A stretch of DNA of 64,000 nt from Pontibacter virosus (GCF_003096355.1 NZ_QEKI01000014.1:62001-126000); one strand, 5' to 3'; shown: positions 42,628-50,994, counted from the first letter of the stretch. Numbers and translations are program-made. Notes: generated from the sequence alone by a model not told the origin.

Positions 42628-44886
42628 CTACTGCGGCAAGGTATAGCGAATGCCCAGGAAAAACCGCCGGCCCTGCATGGGGGCGTAATTGTACTCCGTG
42701 TCGAAGCTGTAGCCGTGCGGGTTATCGACCTCTACCTGCCGATCAAATGGGTCGAAGGGACGCATGAGCGGATGCTTAGGCATAAAGTTCAGCAGGTTTT
42801 TTACACCCCCATATAGTTCCAGCCCCTCTCCCACGGCCTTCGTGGCTTGCAGGTTCTGCAAACTAAACCAAGGCGACTTCTCTGGCCTGAAATCATTTTC
42901 CTGAACTGGCAGGTACATCGGCCCTTTCACACTGCCTGTGTAGTCCAATGTGAGGCCGAGCTGCCTGAGTTGGTACGAGACAGTGAAAGTGCCCGAAAAA
43001 CGGGGGGCATGTAATTGCGGAATCCGCTCCTCCCCTTGCTCAGGAGTACGCTGTACCTGATATACATCCATCAGGGTGACGCCAGCGTGCAGGCGAAGTG
43101 GGAATGTAAAGGCCAGTTCTGTGTTCAAGGCTATACCTTTGGAGATGGCGTGCCCGCTCAGGTTGTCGTAGAAGATCTGCGTGTTGCTAGTCAGAAAATC
43201 AGCAACGATTTTGTTCGTGAAATAGGTATAGAACACCGCCCCCTCCAGGTTCAGAAAACCACTGCCAAGCGGAATGTAGCGCTGGTAATTCAGGTTGGCG
43301 TTGTAAGACTGTTCCGGTTTCAGCTCATTCCGGATAATCACTTCGCGGGCGCCAGTGAGGGCAGCATGGTCTTCTGTGAACAGATTGACCACGCGATAGC
43401 CATTGCCCATGCTGAGTCTAAAGATATTGTCTTCGTTTGGAGCCCAACGCATGCTCAGGCGAGGAGAGAAGATGCCACCGTGTGCCGAGTGGTAGTCGTA
43501 ACGCAAGCCGGAGAGCAGGGTGAAATTATCGGTGGCTTTATACTCATGCTGCGCAAATGCTCCGGGCAGCGAAATGCGATCCGGTTTGTTTTCAGCAGAC
43601 ACCCCCTCACCGTGCTGCGTGGCGGGCGTACTGTCATCGTACCAGGTATAGCGGTAGGTGGTCCCGAGCAGCAGTTTATGTTTTGCCCCCAGGTTACGGT
43701 CCCATACCAGTTGCCCGAAACCTACGCGCTGGTGCCCTTTGTAAAGTGTCGTGCCGTAGGCGGCGTTCTGCTGATGATCATTGTAAGAAAAGCTGATTAG
43801 CAGGTTCTCAGGTATAGGCAACTGGTAGTTTCCCAGCACTTCGTAACGACTGGTATAGACTGACTCACCGTATACCTGGTCGCCGCCCCGGTGCTTAGGC
43901 TGCCATGGCATCTCCCCACCAAAACGGTCTTCATAGTAACAGCGGGCCGCCAGGTTAGCTACCCGGTTTTCCGGACGGTTCAGGCTCCATTTGTTGAACA
44001 TCGAAAAGCGATGCTGCAGCGGTATATCCGTAAAGTTATCCCCGTTCACATCGCGCCGGTCAGCAAATCGGAAATAATTGGTGCTCAGCATGGTCGAGAT
44101 ACCGTTCCATCGCTTGCTATACCCGATGTCTGCATTCAGCTCCCGGTGCGAGGTATAGAATAAATCGGCAGAAAGGCGTGGCGCCGTGGCTGGACTTTTG
44201 GTGATGATGTTGATGAGCCCCGCCACCGCTTCAGAGCCGTACAAAGTAGAGGCTGGCCCCTTCACTACTTCCACCCGCTCAATCAGACTGTTGGGTATTC
44301 CGCTCAGCCCGTATACCGTGGACAGGGCACTCACAATTGGCATCCCGTCGATCAGCACCATGGTATAGGCCCCCTCCATCCCGTTGATGTGGATGTCGCC
44401 GGTGCCGCATACGCTGCAGTTGATCTGGGGCTGCACCCCGTTCACGATCTCAAGCGCCTCAAAAATTGCCGGTGTCGGGTTTTTCTGAAAATATTTCGGA
44501 GTATAAACCTCCACTGGTACAGGCGACTCCAGCAAATAAGTCTCCCGCATGGTGCCTGACACTACTACTTCGCGCAAACGAGCATCCTGCGGCTGCAGAT
44601 GTGCTTCGACAACAGTTATTTCACCTGCTTTTACAGTCACCGACAGATTCTGCGTCCTAAATCCAATTGCGGACACACTCAGTTTCTGCACTCCTACGGG
44701 CACTTGTTCTAACTCAAAATACCCCTTTTCATCAGCAGTGGTCCCTGTGCTGGTTCCCACAAGACCGATGCTGGCAAAGGCAGCGGGCCCCTCTCCTGCC
44801 ATTACCTGCCCCTTTATTATGCCGATCTGGGCCAGAGTTATATAAGGAATGGCTGCTAAGATACAAACCAGGTATAGGTGTTTCAT
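42628..44886 (-). CDS. TonB-dependent receptor with carboxypeptidase-like N-terminal domain
   Basis: A 752-residue outer-membrane receptor with a signal peptide (MKHLYLVCILAAIPYITLAQ). Residues about 22-105 are a carboxypeptidase D regulatory-like domain. The plug domain (about 120-230) contains QINCSVCGTGDIHINGMEG with a CxxC pair and the standard VEVVKGPASTLYGSEAVAGL. A beta-barrel follows to the end. There is no SusD partner, so it is a nutrient- or metal-type receptor. Two 18-bp palindromes upstream, one like a DtxR box, suggest iron or manganese control. Iron-siderophore or haem uptake is likely but not shown. Confidence 0.92.
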   Translation of the reverse strand: MKHLYLVCILAAIPYITLAQIGIIKGQVMAGEGPAAFASIGLVGTSTGTTADEKGYFELEQVPVGVQKLSVSAIGFRTQNLSVTVKAGEITVVEAHLQPQDARLREVVVSGTMRETYLLESPVPVEVYTPKYFQKNPTPAIFEALEIVNGVQPQINCSVCGTGDIHINGMEGAYTMVLIDGMPIVSALSTVYGLSGIPNSLIERVEVVKGPASTLYGSEAVAGLINIITKSPATAPRLSADLFYTSHRELNADIGYSKRWNGISTMLSTNYFRFADRRDVNGDNFTDIPLQHRFSMFNKWSLNRPENRVANLAARCYYEDRFGGEMPWQPKHRGGDQVYGESVYTSRYEVLGNYQLPIPENLLISFSYNDHQQNAAYGTTLYKGHQRVGFGQLVWDRNLGAKHKLLLGTTYRYTWYDDSTPATQHGEGVSAENKPDRISLPGAFAQHEYKATDNFTLLSGLRYDYHSAHGGIFSPRLSMRWAPNEDNIFRLSMGNGYRVVNLFTEDHAALTGAREVIIRNELKPEQSYNANLNYQRYIPLGSGFLNLEGAVFYTYFTNKIVADFLTSNTQIFYDNLSGHAISKGIALNTELAFTFPLRLHAGVTLMDVYQVQRTPEQGEERIPQLHAPRFSGTFTVSYQLRQLGLTLDYTGSVKGPMYLPVQENDFRPEKSPWFSLQNLQATKAVGEGLELYGGVKNLLNFMPKHPLMRPFDPFDRQVEVDNPHGYSFDTEYNYAPMQGRRFFLGIRYTLPQ

Positions 44887-44919
44887 CTCTCTTACTAATC
44901 TTAAACTATAATACGAGGC

Positions 44920-44937
44920 AAACTTAAATAAAAGTTT
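44920..44937. promoter_or_regulatory. 18-bp palindrome upstream of TonB receptor
   Basis: Perfect 6-6-6 inverted repeat AAACTT-AAATAA-AAGTTT, 33 bases before the start codon. Candidate operator. Confidence 0.5.
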
Positions 44938-44955
44938 AGATTTACTTATACTTAA

Positions 44956-44973
44956 TTTTAGATAAGCCTAAAA
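44956..44973. promoter_or_regulatory. DtxR-like operator upstream of TonB receptor
   Basis: Perfect 6-6-6 palindrome TTTTAG-ATAAGC-CTAAAA. Its inner 14 bases, TTAGATAAGCCTAA, match the DtxR box TTAGGTTAGCCTAA at 12 positions. Iron or manganese control of the receptor is inferred. Confidence 0.55.
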
Positions 44974-45255
44974 ACATAAATTATATCTTGCTGTTAAGCT
45001 AACATTACTACTACAATGCTTTGGTACTGAAATGCTTGTGCGAGCAAGTCTGAAAAAATGAAAAACATTTAAGAAGTACCGAAACCATATGCATAGCGAA
45101 CAATGTTGGTTTAGCACAACAGCGCATAAAGTTTTAAGGACGTTGGTGGCCTCAAGCTTAAGTTTCGCATTTAAAGTTTGGACTATTTCCGGGGTATACC
45201 TAAATTTATACGTTCATTAAGAATAGTTATATTACAATATTTAGCCAGGGAGTGT

Positions 45256-46017
45256 ATGAGTGTAGAGATAAAAGGACTATCCAAAGCGTATGGCAACAAA
45301 CATGTATTGCAATCGCTTGACATGACAATAGAACAAGGCCAGTGCTACTGCCTGTTAGGAAAAAACGGCGTTGGCAAAAGTACCTTTCTCAACAGCATTC
45401 TCGATCTCATAAAGCCTGATAGCGGCACTATTTCGCTTTTTGGAAAGGATTACCTGAGCAACCCACTGGAGGTGAAGCAGGACTTGGGCGCCCTTTGCGA
45501 AGACAATCCTCTGATAGAGGAGTTCACGGGCTTGGAGTACCTCAACTTTGTGGCGAAATTGTATAAGTTGCCTGAAGACGAAGCGCAGCAGCGCATCAAC
45601 AGCCTGACGAATTACTTTTTCACGGAGCGTGAGTCGCTGCACAAAAATATTGCGGGCTACTCTACCGGCATGAAAAAGAAAGTGGGCATCGTAGCTGCCA
45701 TCCTGCACAAACCACGCGTGCTCATCCTGGACGAGCCCTTCACGGGCCTCGACCCGATCGCCGCCCAACTGCTCGTGAAGCTGATCCGCAACTACAGCAC
45801 GCCAAGCCGCGTGGTGCTTATCTCGTCGCATGACCTGAACTACGTAGAGCGTGTGGCCACGCACATTGGGGTACTGAATGACGGACAGTTGATGTATAAC
45901 GGGTCGGTGCAGGAGTTCACCATGAACGGCGAGGCGCTGATCGATCAGGCCTTGTTCCAGCTACTGCTCCCGCACCACACTGCCGCAGACGCCGACATCG
46001 ACTGGATGTTGAATTAG
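45256..46017 (+). CDS. ABC transporter ATP-binding protein
   Basis: A 253-residue ATPase. The start is the ATG giving MSVEIKGLSKAYGNKHVLQS. Walker A is GKNGVGKST at residues 35-43, the Q-loop region is DLGALCEDNPLIEEFTG, the signature is YSTGMKKKV, Walker B is VLILDEPFTGLDP, and the switch His is in SSHDLNYVE. It resembles the ATPases of heterodimeric or ABC-2 exporters. The membrane partner gene follows after 51 bases that contain an 11-bp hairpin. Confidence 0.93.
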   Translation: MSVEIKGLSKAYGNKHVLQSLDMTIEQGQCYCLLGKNGVGKSTFLNSILDLIKPDSGTISLFGKDYLSNPLEVKQDLGALCEDNPLIEEFTGLEYLNFVAKLYKLPEDEAQQRINSLTNYFFTERESLHKNIAGYSTGMKKKVGIVAAILHKPRVLILDEPFTGLDPIAAQLLVKLIRNYSTPSRVVLISSHDLNYVERVATHIGVLNDGQLMYNGSVQEFTMNGEALIDQALFQLLLPHHTAADADIDWMLN

Positions 46018-46022
46018 TGAAG

Positions 46023-46062
46023 AGTTAAAAGTTATACAACTCATAACTCTCAACTTTTAACT
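46023..46062. repeat. Intercistronic inverted repeat
   Basis: Perfect 11-bp inverted repeat AGTTAAAAGTT / AACTTTTAACT with an 18-nt loop, between the ATPase and permease genes. It could tune the ratio of the two proteins or protect the RNA. Confidence 0.6.
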
Positions 46063-46068
46063 AAAAAA

Positions 46069-47427
46069 ATGGATCTGATTTTATATTCCTGCAAGGCAAG
46101 ACTGAACAGCTATTTCCGGCAAAAGAAAATGCAACGGGTGCTCCTGCTTGCGCTGGGCATTGTGCTGTCGGCTTTCTACGCCTGGCTGATTACGTACCTG
46201 CTGCAGCAGGCCCGTGAAGGCGGACTGAATATGGATGTCAGCCAGATGCTGGGCTATACCAACCTGCTGCTGCTGTCTTTTACGATATTGCGTGGCTTTT
46301 TCCCGGCCTACATCCCGAAAGCAGATTTCATTAACCGTATTTACCCCATTAAACCGCTCAAGCGCTTCTGGACTGAACTGATCGTAGAGTTGGTGTCCCC
46401 CTTCTACTTTGTGCTGCTCAACTTCCTGCTTTTGCTCTGCATGATGTCGCCTGACTATACGGCGTTGCACCTTGCGCAGAGTTTCCTTGTATTTCTGACA
46501 GCGCACATAACACGACGGTCACTACAGGTCTTTATTGAGCGGCGCATTAACTGGCGTGGCAGTGCGTTTTGGGGAGCTGTGATCATGGTGGGTGCTTTTA
46601 TAGCCCTGGAGGCTCGTGCGCCCATGTTTGAGCCTGTTGATTCAGTGATGATGTTGGTAGTGCACCTGGCCTCGCTGGCTTCTTTCATGCTCGCGAATTA
46701 CCTGTTGGAGCAAGCGGCCTACGAGCCAAAGCGTCGCACCGTGAACTACAGCAACGATGCCCGTCGTAGCCTGGGCTGGCGCCTCTTCAAAAACCACAAA
46801 ATGGCGAAGCAACTGCTCCTGTTCGGGCTGGGCTTTAAGGTGCTCATGCTCGGCATTGACGCAACGGTATACTCTGCCAAGGGCATCCACATGCTCGACA
46901 AGAACGCATCCCTCTGGTTGTTCGTGGGTCCGCTCGTGATCTATACCTACGTGTTCAACAATGTATGGGGCTTTTATAAAAACCTGTGGCTGACAACGGA
47001 ACGCGCTACCGGAAGCTACAAAGAATTTCTGAAGGCCAGCCTGCTACCGCTACGCATGCCCATTTTGATAGACGCGGCCATTGTCGTGCTGTATGTAGCT
47101 TTCTTTAACCACGAGCAGGCGACCTTTATTTTGCTGATGTACGCTGCCGCTGTCCTGGTGTTGACTCCGATTGGTATCATTGCTTCCTTCACAAGCCCTA
47201 AAATGGTAAAAGGCGGCATCCTGAGCTTCAGTGCCAAGACCTCATACCTGTACAGTTTCATCTCCATCCTACTGCTCGGTTTGCTGTTTCTACCGCTCCT
47301 ACACCCGATGCTGTACATGGTGTATCCGGTGGTGATTGCTTTGACCATTTTTGCCATGGTAGCAGTTTTGCAGGAGTATAAGCAATACAAGTACAAGCTG
47401 TTTGAAACGCTTTACAAAACAGAATAA
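46069..47427 (+). CDS. ABC transporter permease-like membrane protein
   Basis: A 452-residue integral membrane protein with about ten to twelve hydrophobic segments. Between them are basic loops such as RNINWRG-like IERRINWRG and YEPKRRTVNYSNDARRSLG. No known permease signature is recognised, but the position 51 bases after the ATPase gene and the topology support a two-gene ABC exporter. The long hydrophilic loop at about 215-245 probably faces the cytoplasm and contacts the ATPase. Substrate unknown. Confidence 0.8.
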   Translation: MDLILYSCKARLNSYFRQKKMQRVLLLALGIVLSAFYAWLITYLLQQAREGGLNMDVSQMLGYTNLLLLSFTILRGFFPAYIPKADFINRIYPIKPLKRFWTELIVELVSPFYFVLLNFLLLLCMMSPDYTALHLAQSFLVFLTAHITRRSLQVFIERRINWRGSAFWGAVIMVGAFIALEARAPMFEPVDSVMMLVVHLASLASFMLANYLLEQAAYEPKRRTVNYSNDARRSLGWRLFKNHKMAKQLLLFGLGFKVLMLGIDATVYSAKGIHMLDKNASLWLFVGPLVIYTYVFNNVWGFYKNLWLTTERATGSYKEFLKASLLPLRMPILIDAAIVVLYVAFFNHEQATFILLMYAAAVLVLTPIGIIASFTSPKMVKGGILSFSAKTSYLYSFISILLLGLLFLPLLHPMLYMVYPVVIALTIFAMVAVLQEYKQYKYKLFETLYKTE

Positions 47428-47504
47428 ATCCACACAGCGAACTAAGTATACAGTAGTATTGTCATTGCAATAGCCTGACACACCCCACGGGCAAACTATA
47501 TCAG

Positions 47505-47894
47505 ATGGAATTCGATTATGACAAATTTTTAGTTGAACTGCAGATGCAGAATCTTTCTAAAGAAGAGGCTGCTCAAGTGGTTTACAAGGAGATTCGCGAT
47601 GCTGAGAATCAGAAGGCTGGCTTTCTGGACCAGGCCACCGAAAATCCGGATTTTTTCACCTACATCGGCAGTCAGGTTGACAGCTACATTACGTACCTGA
47701 AAGTGCTACACAACAAGATAGCGCCACAGGGCCATGTTGCTCCCGACGAGCAGGTATACCAACCAGACATGGCAGTTATTAACCGTACTTTGGAATTGGT
47801 GCATTACCTGGAGAAAGTGGAGCAAGACAAGCTGGGAAGAAATGAAACAGCCACCCAACAGACCAATCTGAATATGACCAGTGCCGATATTTGA
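47505..47894 (+). CDS. Hypothetical protein
   Basis: A 129-residue soluble, acidic, mostly helical protein. The N-terminal LVELQMQNLSKEEAAQVVYKEI and the segment FFTYIGSQVDSYITYLKVL show heptad-like spacing. No family is recognised. It stands 77 bases after the ABC permease gene and ends at a 14-bp terminator that also serves the convergent tRNA-Lys. Confidence 0.65.
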   Translation: MEFDYDKFLVELQMQNLSKEEAAQVVYKEIRDAENQKAGFLDQATENPDFFTYIGSQVDSYITYLKVLHNKIAPQGHVAPDEQVYQPDMAVINRTLELVHYLEKVEQDKLGRNETATQQTNLNMTSADI

Positions 47895-47911
47895 ATACCT
47901 TGTATGGGTAA

Positions 47912-47954
47912 AACAAGAAAGGCTTTCTACGTTTCGTAAGAAGCCTTTCTTGTT
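47912..47954. terminator. Bidirectional terminator, hypothetical gene / tRNA-Lys
   Basis: Perfect 14-bp stem AACAAGAAAGGCTT / AAGCCTTTCTTGTT with a 15-nt loop. It abuts the 3' end of the tRNA. Confidence 0.8.
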
Positions 47955-47956
47955 TG

Positions 47957-48029
47957 TGATCCCGCTGGGATTCGAACCCAGGACCCATACATTAAAAGTG
48001 TATTGCTCTACCAGCTGAGCTACAGAATC
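47957..48029 (-). tRNA. tRNA-Lys (anticodon TTT)
   Basis: A 73-base tRNA with all arms: acceptor GATTCTG/CGGGATC (with G-T pairs), D stem GCTC/GAGC, anticodon stem ATACA/TGTAT with the loop CTTTTAA (anticodon TTT), and T stem CTGGG/CCCAG with the loop TTCGAAT. CCA is not encoded. Its last 17 bases plus one recur at 48983-49000, beside an integrase gene. Confidence 0.95.
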
Positions 48030-48251
48030 AGTACTATTTGTTTCCCGTGTTGGGAGTGCAAAAGTAGGGCTTTTTCCTTAATTCGCAAACCTCCCTGTCT
48101 ATATTGGTTATCTGTATACAACGCTCCAACGGCATTTTGGTTTAATCTACCTAAGCATCAAAGCTTTAACTGGTTGGTGAAATTTGTGTTTCATCGAAAA
48201 TAAAATAGCAAGTAAACTTAGTCAGAAGCACTTTCACACTGAAAGATTCGG

Positions 48252-48866
48252 CTAAGCAGGTAGCAATTCGCTCAGGTCAAACACATCCACTTCCATTTTC
48301 GCCTGCAGCTCCAGATTCAAAAACATTCGGTTAGATTTAGGCGTGATATCCTGCACCCGCACTTCCTCCACTGCCCCGGTTAGCTTAAGCCCCTTCAGCT
48401 CCATACCTGTTTCCAGCATACCGTTTGCCTTGGTCAGTTCGCCCGCAACAATTTGCTGCACGTTTACCCTGGCCTTCTGAATGATCTGGTTGTAGGCAAC
48501 CTTGTTGACCAGCACCTCGAGCGAGGAATTATAGAAGCGGCTGGAAGTCTGTGCCTGCATATTGAACCTGCGGATGTATACCTGCTGCGTGGCGTTGTCG
48601 TAGCCCGGAGTCGCCTGCACATACAGGTCCACGTTGTCGCGCTTGAGGATGGTTCTTAAAATCCGGATCCTGACCCTTAGAATAATGTCACCTGTTCCGG
48701 AGCTGCTGCCGGCCAGCCCGACATCCAGAATCTGTGCGTATGGAGTTGCATTGGTATCTTCTGAGGGCTTGGGTATGTATTCCCCCACCAGCTGCTTCCT
48801 GAGTACACTCTCTAAAGCAGGGTAAGAAATAGTAACCGGCACCTGAATTTTGACAAAGTTTTCCAT
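48252..48866 (-). CDS. DUF4403-like hypothetical protein
   Basis: A 204-residue protein with no signal peptide seen. It is rich in beta-strand patterns (IQVPVTISYPALESVLRKQL, GTGDIILRVRIRILRT, RMFLNLELQAKMEVDVFDL). The opening IQVPVTISYPALESVL recalls the repeat of DUF4403 lipid-binding-like proteins, but at about half the usual length, so I hold the family tentatively. It lies alone between tRNA-Lys and the left edge of the integrated element and carries the chromosomal base signature. Confidence 0.65.
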   Translation of the reverse strand: MENFVKIQVPVTISYPALESVLRKQLVGEYIPKPSEDTNATPYAQILDVGLAGSSSGTGDIILRVRIRILRTILKRDNVDLYVQATPGYDNATQQVYIRRFNMQAQTSSRFYNSSLEVLVNKVAYNQIIQKARVNVQQIVAGELTKANGMLETGMELKGLKLTGAVEEVRVQDITPKSNRMFLNLELQAKMEVDVFDLSELLPA

Positions 48867-48946
48867 GTATAGACTTTAGGTAAGCTAAGGCATTTAAACT
48901 CGAAATTCCCCAAAGGGTTTGAGATACTTGAAAACGGTAAAAACAA

Positions 48947-48978
48947 AAAAAGCCTCAAACACAGGTTTGAGGCTTTTT
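48947..48978 (-). terminator. Terminator next to tRNA 3'-end fragment
   Basis: Perfect 14-bp stem AAAAAGCCTCAAAC / GTTTGAGGCTTTTT with the loop ACAG. It sits 4 bases from the tRNA 3'-end fragment, just as a tRNA terminator would, suggesting a tRNA gene once ended here. Confidence 0.75.
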
Positions 48979-48982
48979 AGAA

Positions 48983-49000
48983 GTGATCCCGCTGGGATTC
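48983..49000 (-). other. Candidate attachment site (tRNA-Lys 3'-end duplicate)
   Basis: The 18 bases GTGATCCCGCTGGGATTC are identical to 47956-47973, the 3' end of tRNA-Lys read on the plus strand. The match stops within the T loop, so this is a fragment, not a tRNA. It lies 140 bases before the integrase gene and just inside a terminator. Integrases of this type use tRNA 3' ends, so this is probably the left att site of the element. Confidence 0.75.
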
Positions 49001-49092
49001 ACACCAAACTCAAAACCTCTATAATTAGCTATTAAAGACATATTTTAGACTGCTGTTAGTGAAGATTCAATGGTTTTTAGTGACATATTAAC

Positions 49093-49100
49093 TATATTTG
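49093..49100 (+). promoter_or_regulatory. Candidate integrase -7 box (TATATTTG)
   Basis: Exact TAnnTTTG, 40 bases before the integrase ATG, inside AT-rich DNA. T-rich DNA 15-19 bases upstream could serve as the -33 element. Confidence 0.4.
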
Positions 49101-49140
49101 AATGTTTTTATATAGTTGTAATTTAGACACATAGCCAAAT

Positions 49141-50640
49141 ATGAGTTTTACAGTCAAAGGTTCACTAACAGCTAAGAAAAATAAAAATGGTCTACACCCC
49201 TTAACCATTCGCTACACGATTGGTGGAGTTCCGCACAATATATCACTAAAAACCCCAGATGGCAAAGTTATATCTGTCGACAAAAATGATTTTGACACAG
49301 AATCTGGTTTGATGAAAAAGACAAAATCAAACTACAATGTTCTGAACAATCTTATTAGAACCCACTCACAGGTGTTGGAAGACGTAGCGGCAGCCTCTCC
49401 CGATAAATCTTTTAAAAGAGTCAAAGATTTATATCTGCATAGATTGGAAGAAATCAAAGCCGAAGAAGTTAGGCAGGCTGCCATCGAACAACGAGAAAAC
49501 ACAATCGTTAAGGCAAAAAAACTCCATTCTATTTTTAGTGCTGAAGAGGCAGTTGAGAAAAAAAAGGCGCTCTCCAAAACCCTCACTGAGCTTGATAGAG
49601 AGTTAGAGCAATATAAAGCCGAGGGAGTTATAACAGAACTCAATGAGGAAGAAGTTGAGTTTAAAAAACTATTGTTAGAATTCCCCAAAATGTATGAAAA
49701 GCAACCATGTTATGGGCAATACAAATCATGGGTATCTAACTTGATAGAGTTTAGTCAACAGACCAATACGCCTCTGTTATTTTCTCAATTAGACTATGAT
49801 TTCTATAATAAATATGGCACCTATCTCATGTTTAATAGAATGCCCAAAAAAGTAAAAATGGTAAATAACACTTTCGGTGGGCAAGTAAAAAAGTTAAAAC
49901 AATTCATCGACTGGTGTATAGAGATTAAGAAGGTTAAGAATGTTAATCTTATATACAAAAGTTATGATGTTTATAGAAAGTCAAAGGACACCATAATCTA
50001 TTTAGAGGATTCCGAAATAGAGCTGCTCTACAATGAGTACAGGCAACAAGTATCAGATGCTAAAAAGCGCATGATTGATTTGACAGTATTCCAATGTTGC
50101 ACAGGTTTAAGATACGGAGACATATATGCATCCTCATGGGTTGTTAAGAACATTAACGGACGTAAAGTACTGACTGGTGAGACCGAGAAGAATGAGGGGA
50201 ATTATGTAATTCCCTTTGAATTAGACAGCCGCATCGAAGAAATCTTGGAGAGGTATGATTATAAAATGAACCATATGGTTGAGGGAGTTTATAATAGAGA
50301 TATAAAGCCATTATTGGGGGAGTTTTATAAACATTACGACTTATATCAAGAACCAATGGCGTATGTGAAAGAGAGATTTGAGGAAAGAGAAAAATTGGTT
50401 GATTTTAAACATAATCTATTTTCATCCCACTGTAATCGTAGACGTTTCATCAATTATTGGAAGCTACAAGGTTTTGAAGACCAAACGATATTAGATATGC
50501 TTGGGAGTAAAGACAGTGAAGTACTACAAGGGTATAAGAAAAAGGACGTATCAACTACCTCGAAAGTAATTACCACGAAACTTTATCAAATTCGAATGTT
50601 ATCGGCTATGAAAGAAGAACAACTAAGCCTCCAAGATTAA
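49141..50640 (+). CDS. Tyrosine-type site-specific recombinase (integrase)
   Basis: A 499-residue tyrosine recombinase. The N-terminal arm-binding part (1-130) begins MSFTVKGSLTAKKNKNGLHP and is followed by a long charged helical insert (about 100-180). A SAM-like core-binding domain covers about 185-285. The catalytic domain has R324 in CTGLRYGD, the H430-x-x-R433 box in SSHCNRRRF and the nucleophile Y465 in VLQGYKKKD. The usual GH before the Tyr is replaced by GS (MLGSKDSE). Base composition is clearly more AT-rich than neighbours. It sits beside the tRNA-end repeat, as an element integrase would. Confidence 0.93.
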   Translation: MSFTVKGSLTAKKNKNGLHPLTIRYTIGGVPHNISLKTPDGKVISVDKNDFDTESGLMKKTKSNYNVLNNLIRTHSQVLEDVAAASPDKSFKRVKDLYLHRLEEIKAEEVRQAAIEQRENTIVKAKKLHSIFSAEEAVEKKKALSKTLTELDRELEQYKAEGVITELNEEEVEFKKLLLEFPKMYEKQPCYGQYKSWVSNLIEFSQQTNTPLLFSQLDYDFYNKYGTYLMFNRMPKKVKMVNNTFGGQVKKLKQFIDWCIEIKKVKNVNLIYKSYDVYRKSKDTIIYLEDSEIELLYNEYRQQVSDAKKRMIDLTVFQCCTGLRYGDIYASSWVVKNINGRKVLTGETEKNEGNYVIPFELDSRIEEILERYDYKMNHMVEGVYNRDIKPLLGEFYKHYDLYQEPMAYVKERFEEREKLVDFKHNLFSSHCNRRRFINYWKLQGFEDQTILDMLGSKDSEVLQGYKKKDVSTTSKVITTKLYQIRMLSAMKEEQLSLQD

Positions 50641-50651
50641 AAATATAGATT

Positions 50652-50689
50652 GATAATGCTCATGTCGTTCCAGCAGCGTGAGCATTATC
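50652..50689. terminator. Hairpin after integrase gene
   Basis: Perfect 11-bp stem GATAATGCTCA / TGAGCATTATC with a 16-nt loop. No T tract. Confidence 0.5.
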
Positions 50690-50695
50690 TGATAT

Positions 50696-50860
50696 CTAAA
50701 TCTGTTTAAACATAACGTCTGAGAGGTCAAAACAATGGTAGCGGTTGTAGATAGTGGCACCTTTTCTTTTTAGGCGCATGTTGAATACTCTAATTGCTTG
50801 TCTACCTGGTTCTAATTCCAGAAGCTTCTCAACGTCATTCGCAGCGACCGTTAGACACAT
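50696..50860 (-). CDS. Small ORF, 54 residues, hypothetical
   Basis: A 54-residue frame on the minus strand, closed by a TGA three codons upstream of its ATG. The product begins MCLTVAANDVEKLLELEPGR and continues with a basic middle (RVFNMRLKRKG) and YNRYHCFDLSDVMFKQI. Amino-acid content is protein-like and helical, unlike chance frames nearby. I know no family. It may be a small element gene or the truncated end of one. It lies in the gap between the integrase gene and the mer operon. Confidence 0.45.
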   Translation of the reverse strand: MCLTVAANDVEKLLELEPGRQAIRVFNMRLKRKGATIYNRYHCFDLSDVMFKQI

Positions 50861-50960
50861 CTGGTCTCAATAACCAGGTTTAGGTAATGTGAATGAAAAT
50901 GGTTGTTCAAAAAAATTAACCCTTTCTCCCTACTGGTAAAACATCATGAAATTTTTCGTT

Positions 50961-50980
50961 ATTTTAGCGTTTGCTTAAAT
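50961..50980. promoter_or_regulatory. Candidate operator of the mer operon
   Basis: Imperfect palindrome ATTTTAGC-GTTT-GCTTAAAT (7 of 8 positions paired), 14 bases before the regulator ATG. ArsR-type repressors bind such sites over the promoter. Inference. Confidence 0.45.
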
Positions 50981-50994
50981 GATAAACTGACATA

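Larger units (their letters stand above)
44887..45255. other. Divergent AT-rich intergenic region
   Basis: About 370 bases between the TonB receptor (minus) and the ABC ATPase (plus), holding two palindromes near the receptor start. No gene seen. An in-frame TTG-initiated extension of the ATPase from 45178 is rejected. Confidence 0.6.

Noticed and set aside
42628..44886. SusC-type glycan receptor
   Set aside because: No SusD gene and no glycosidases nearby; length is short for SusC; upstream boxes look metal-type.
48983..49000. A second tRNA gene at the 18-base tRNA-like sequence
   Set aside because: Only the 3' arm is present; the anticodon and D arms are missing, so it is a fragment (att site).
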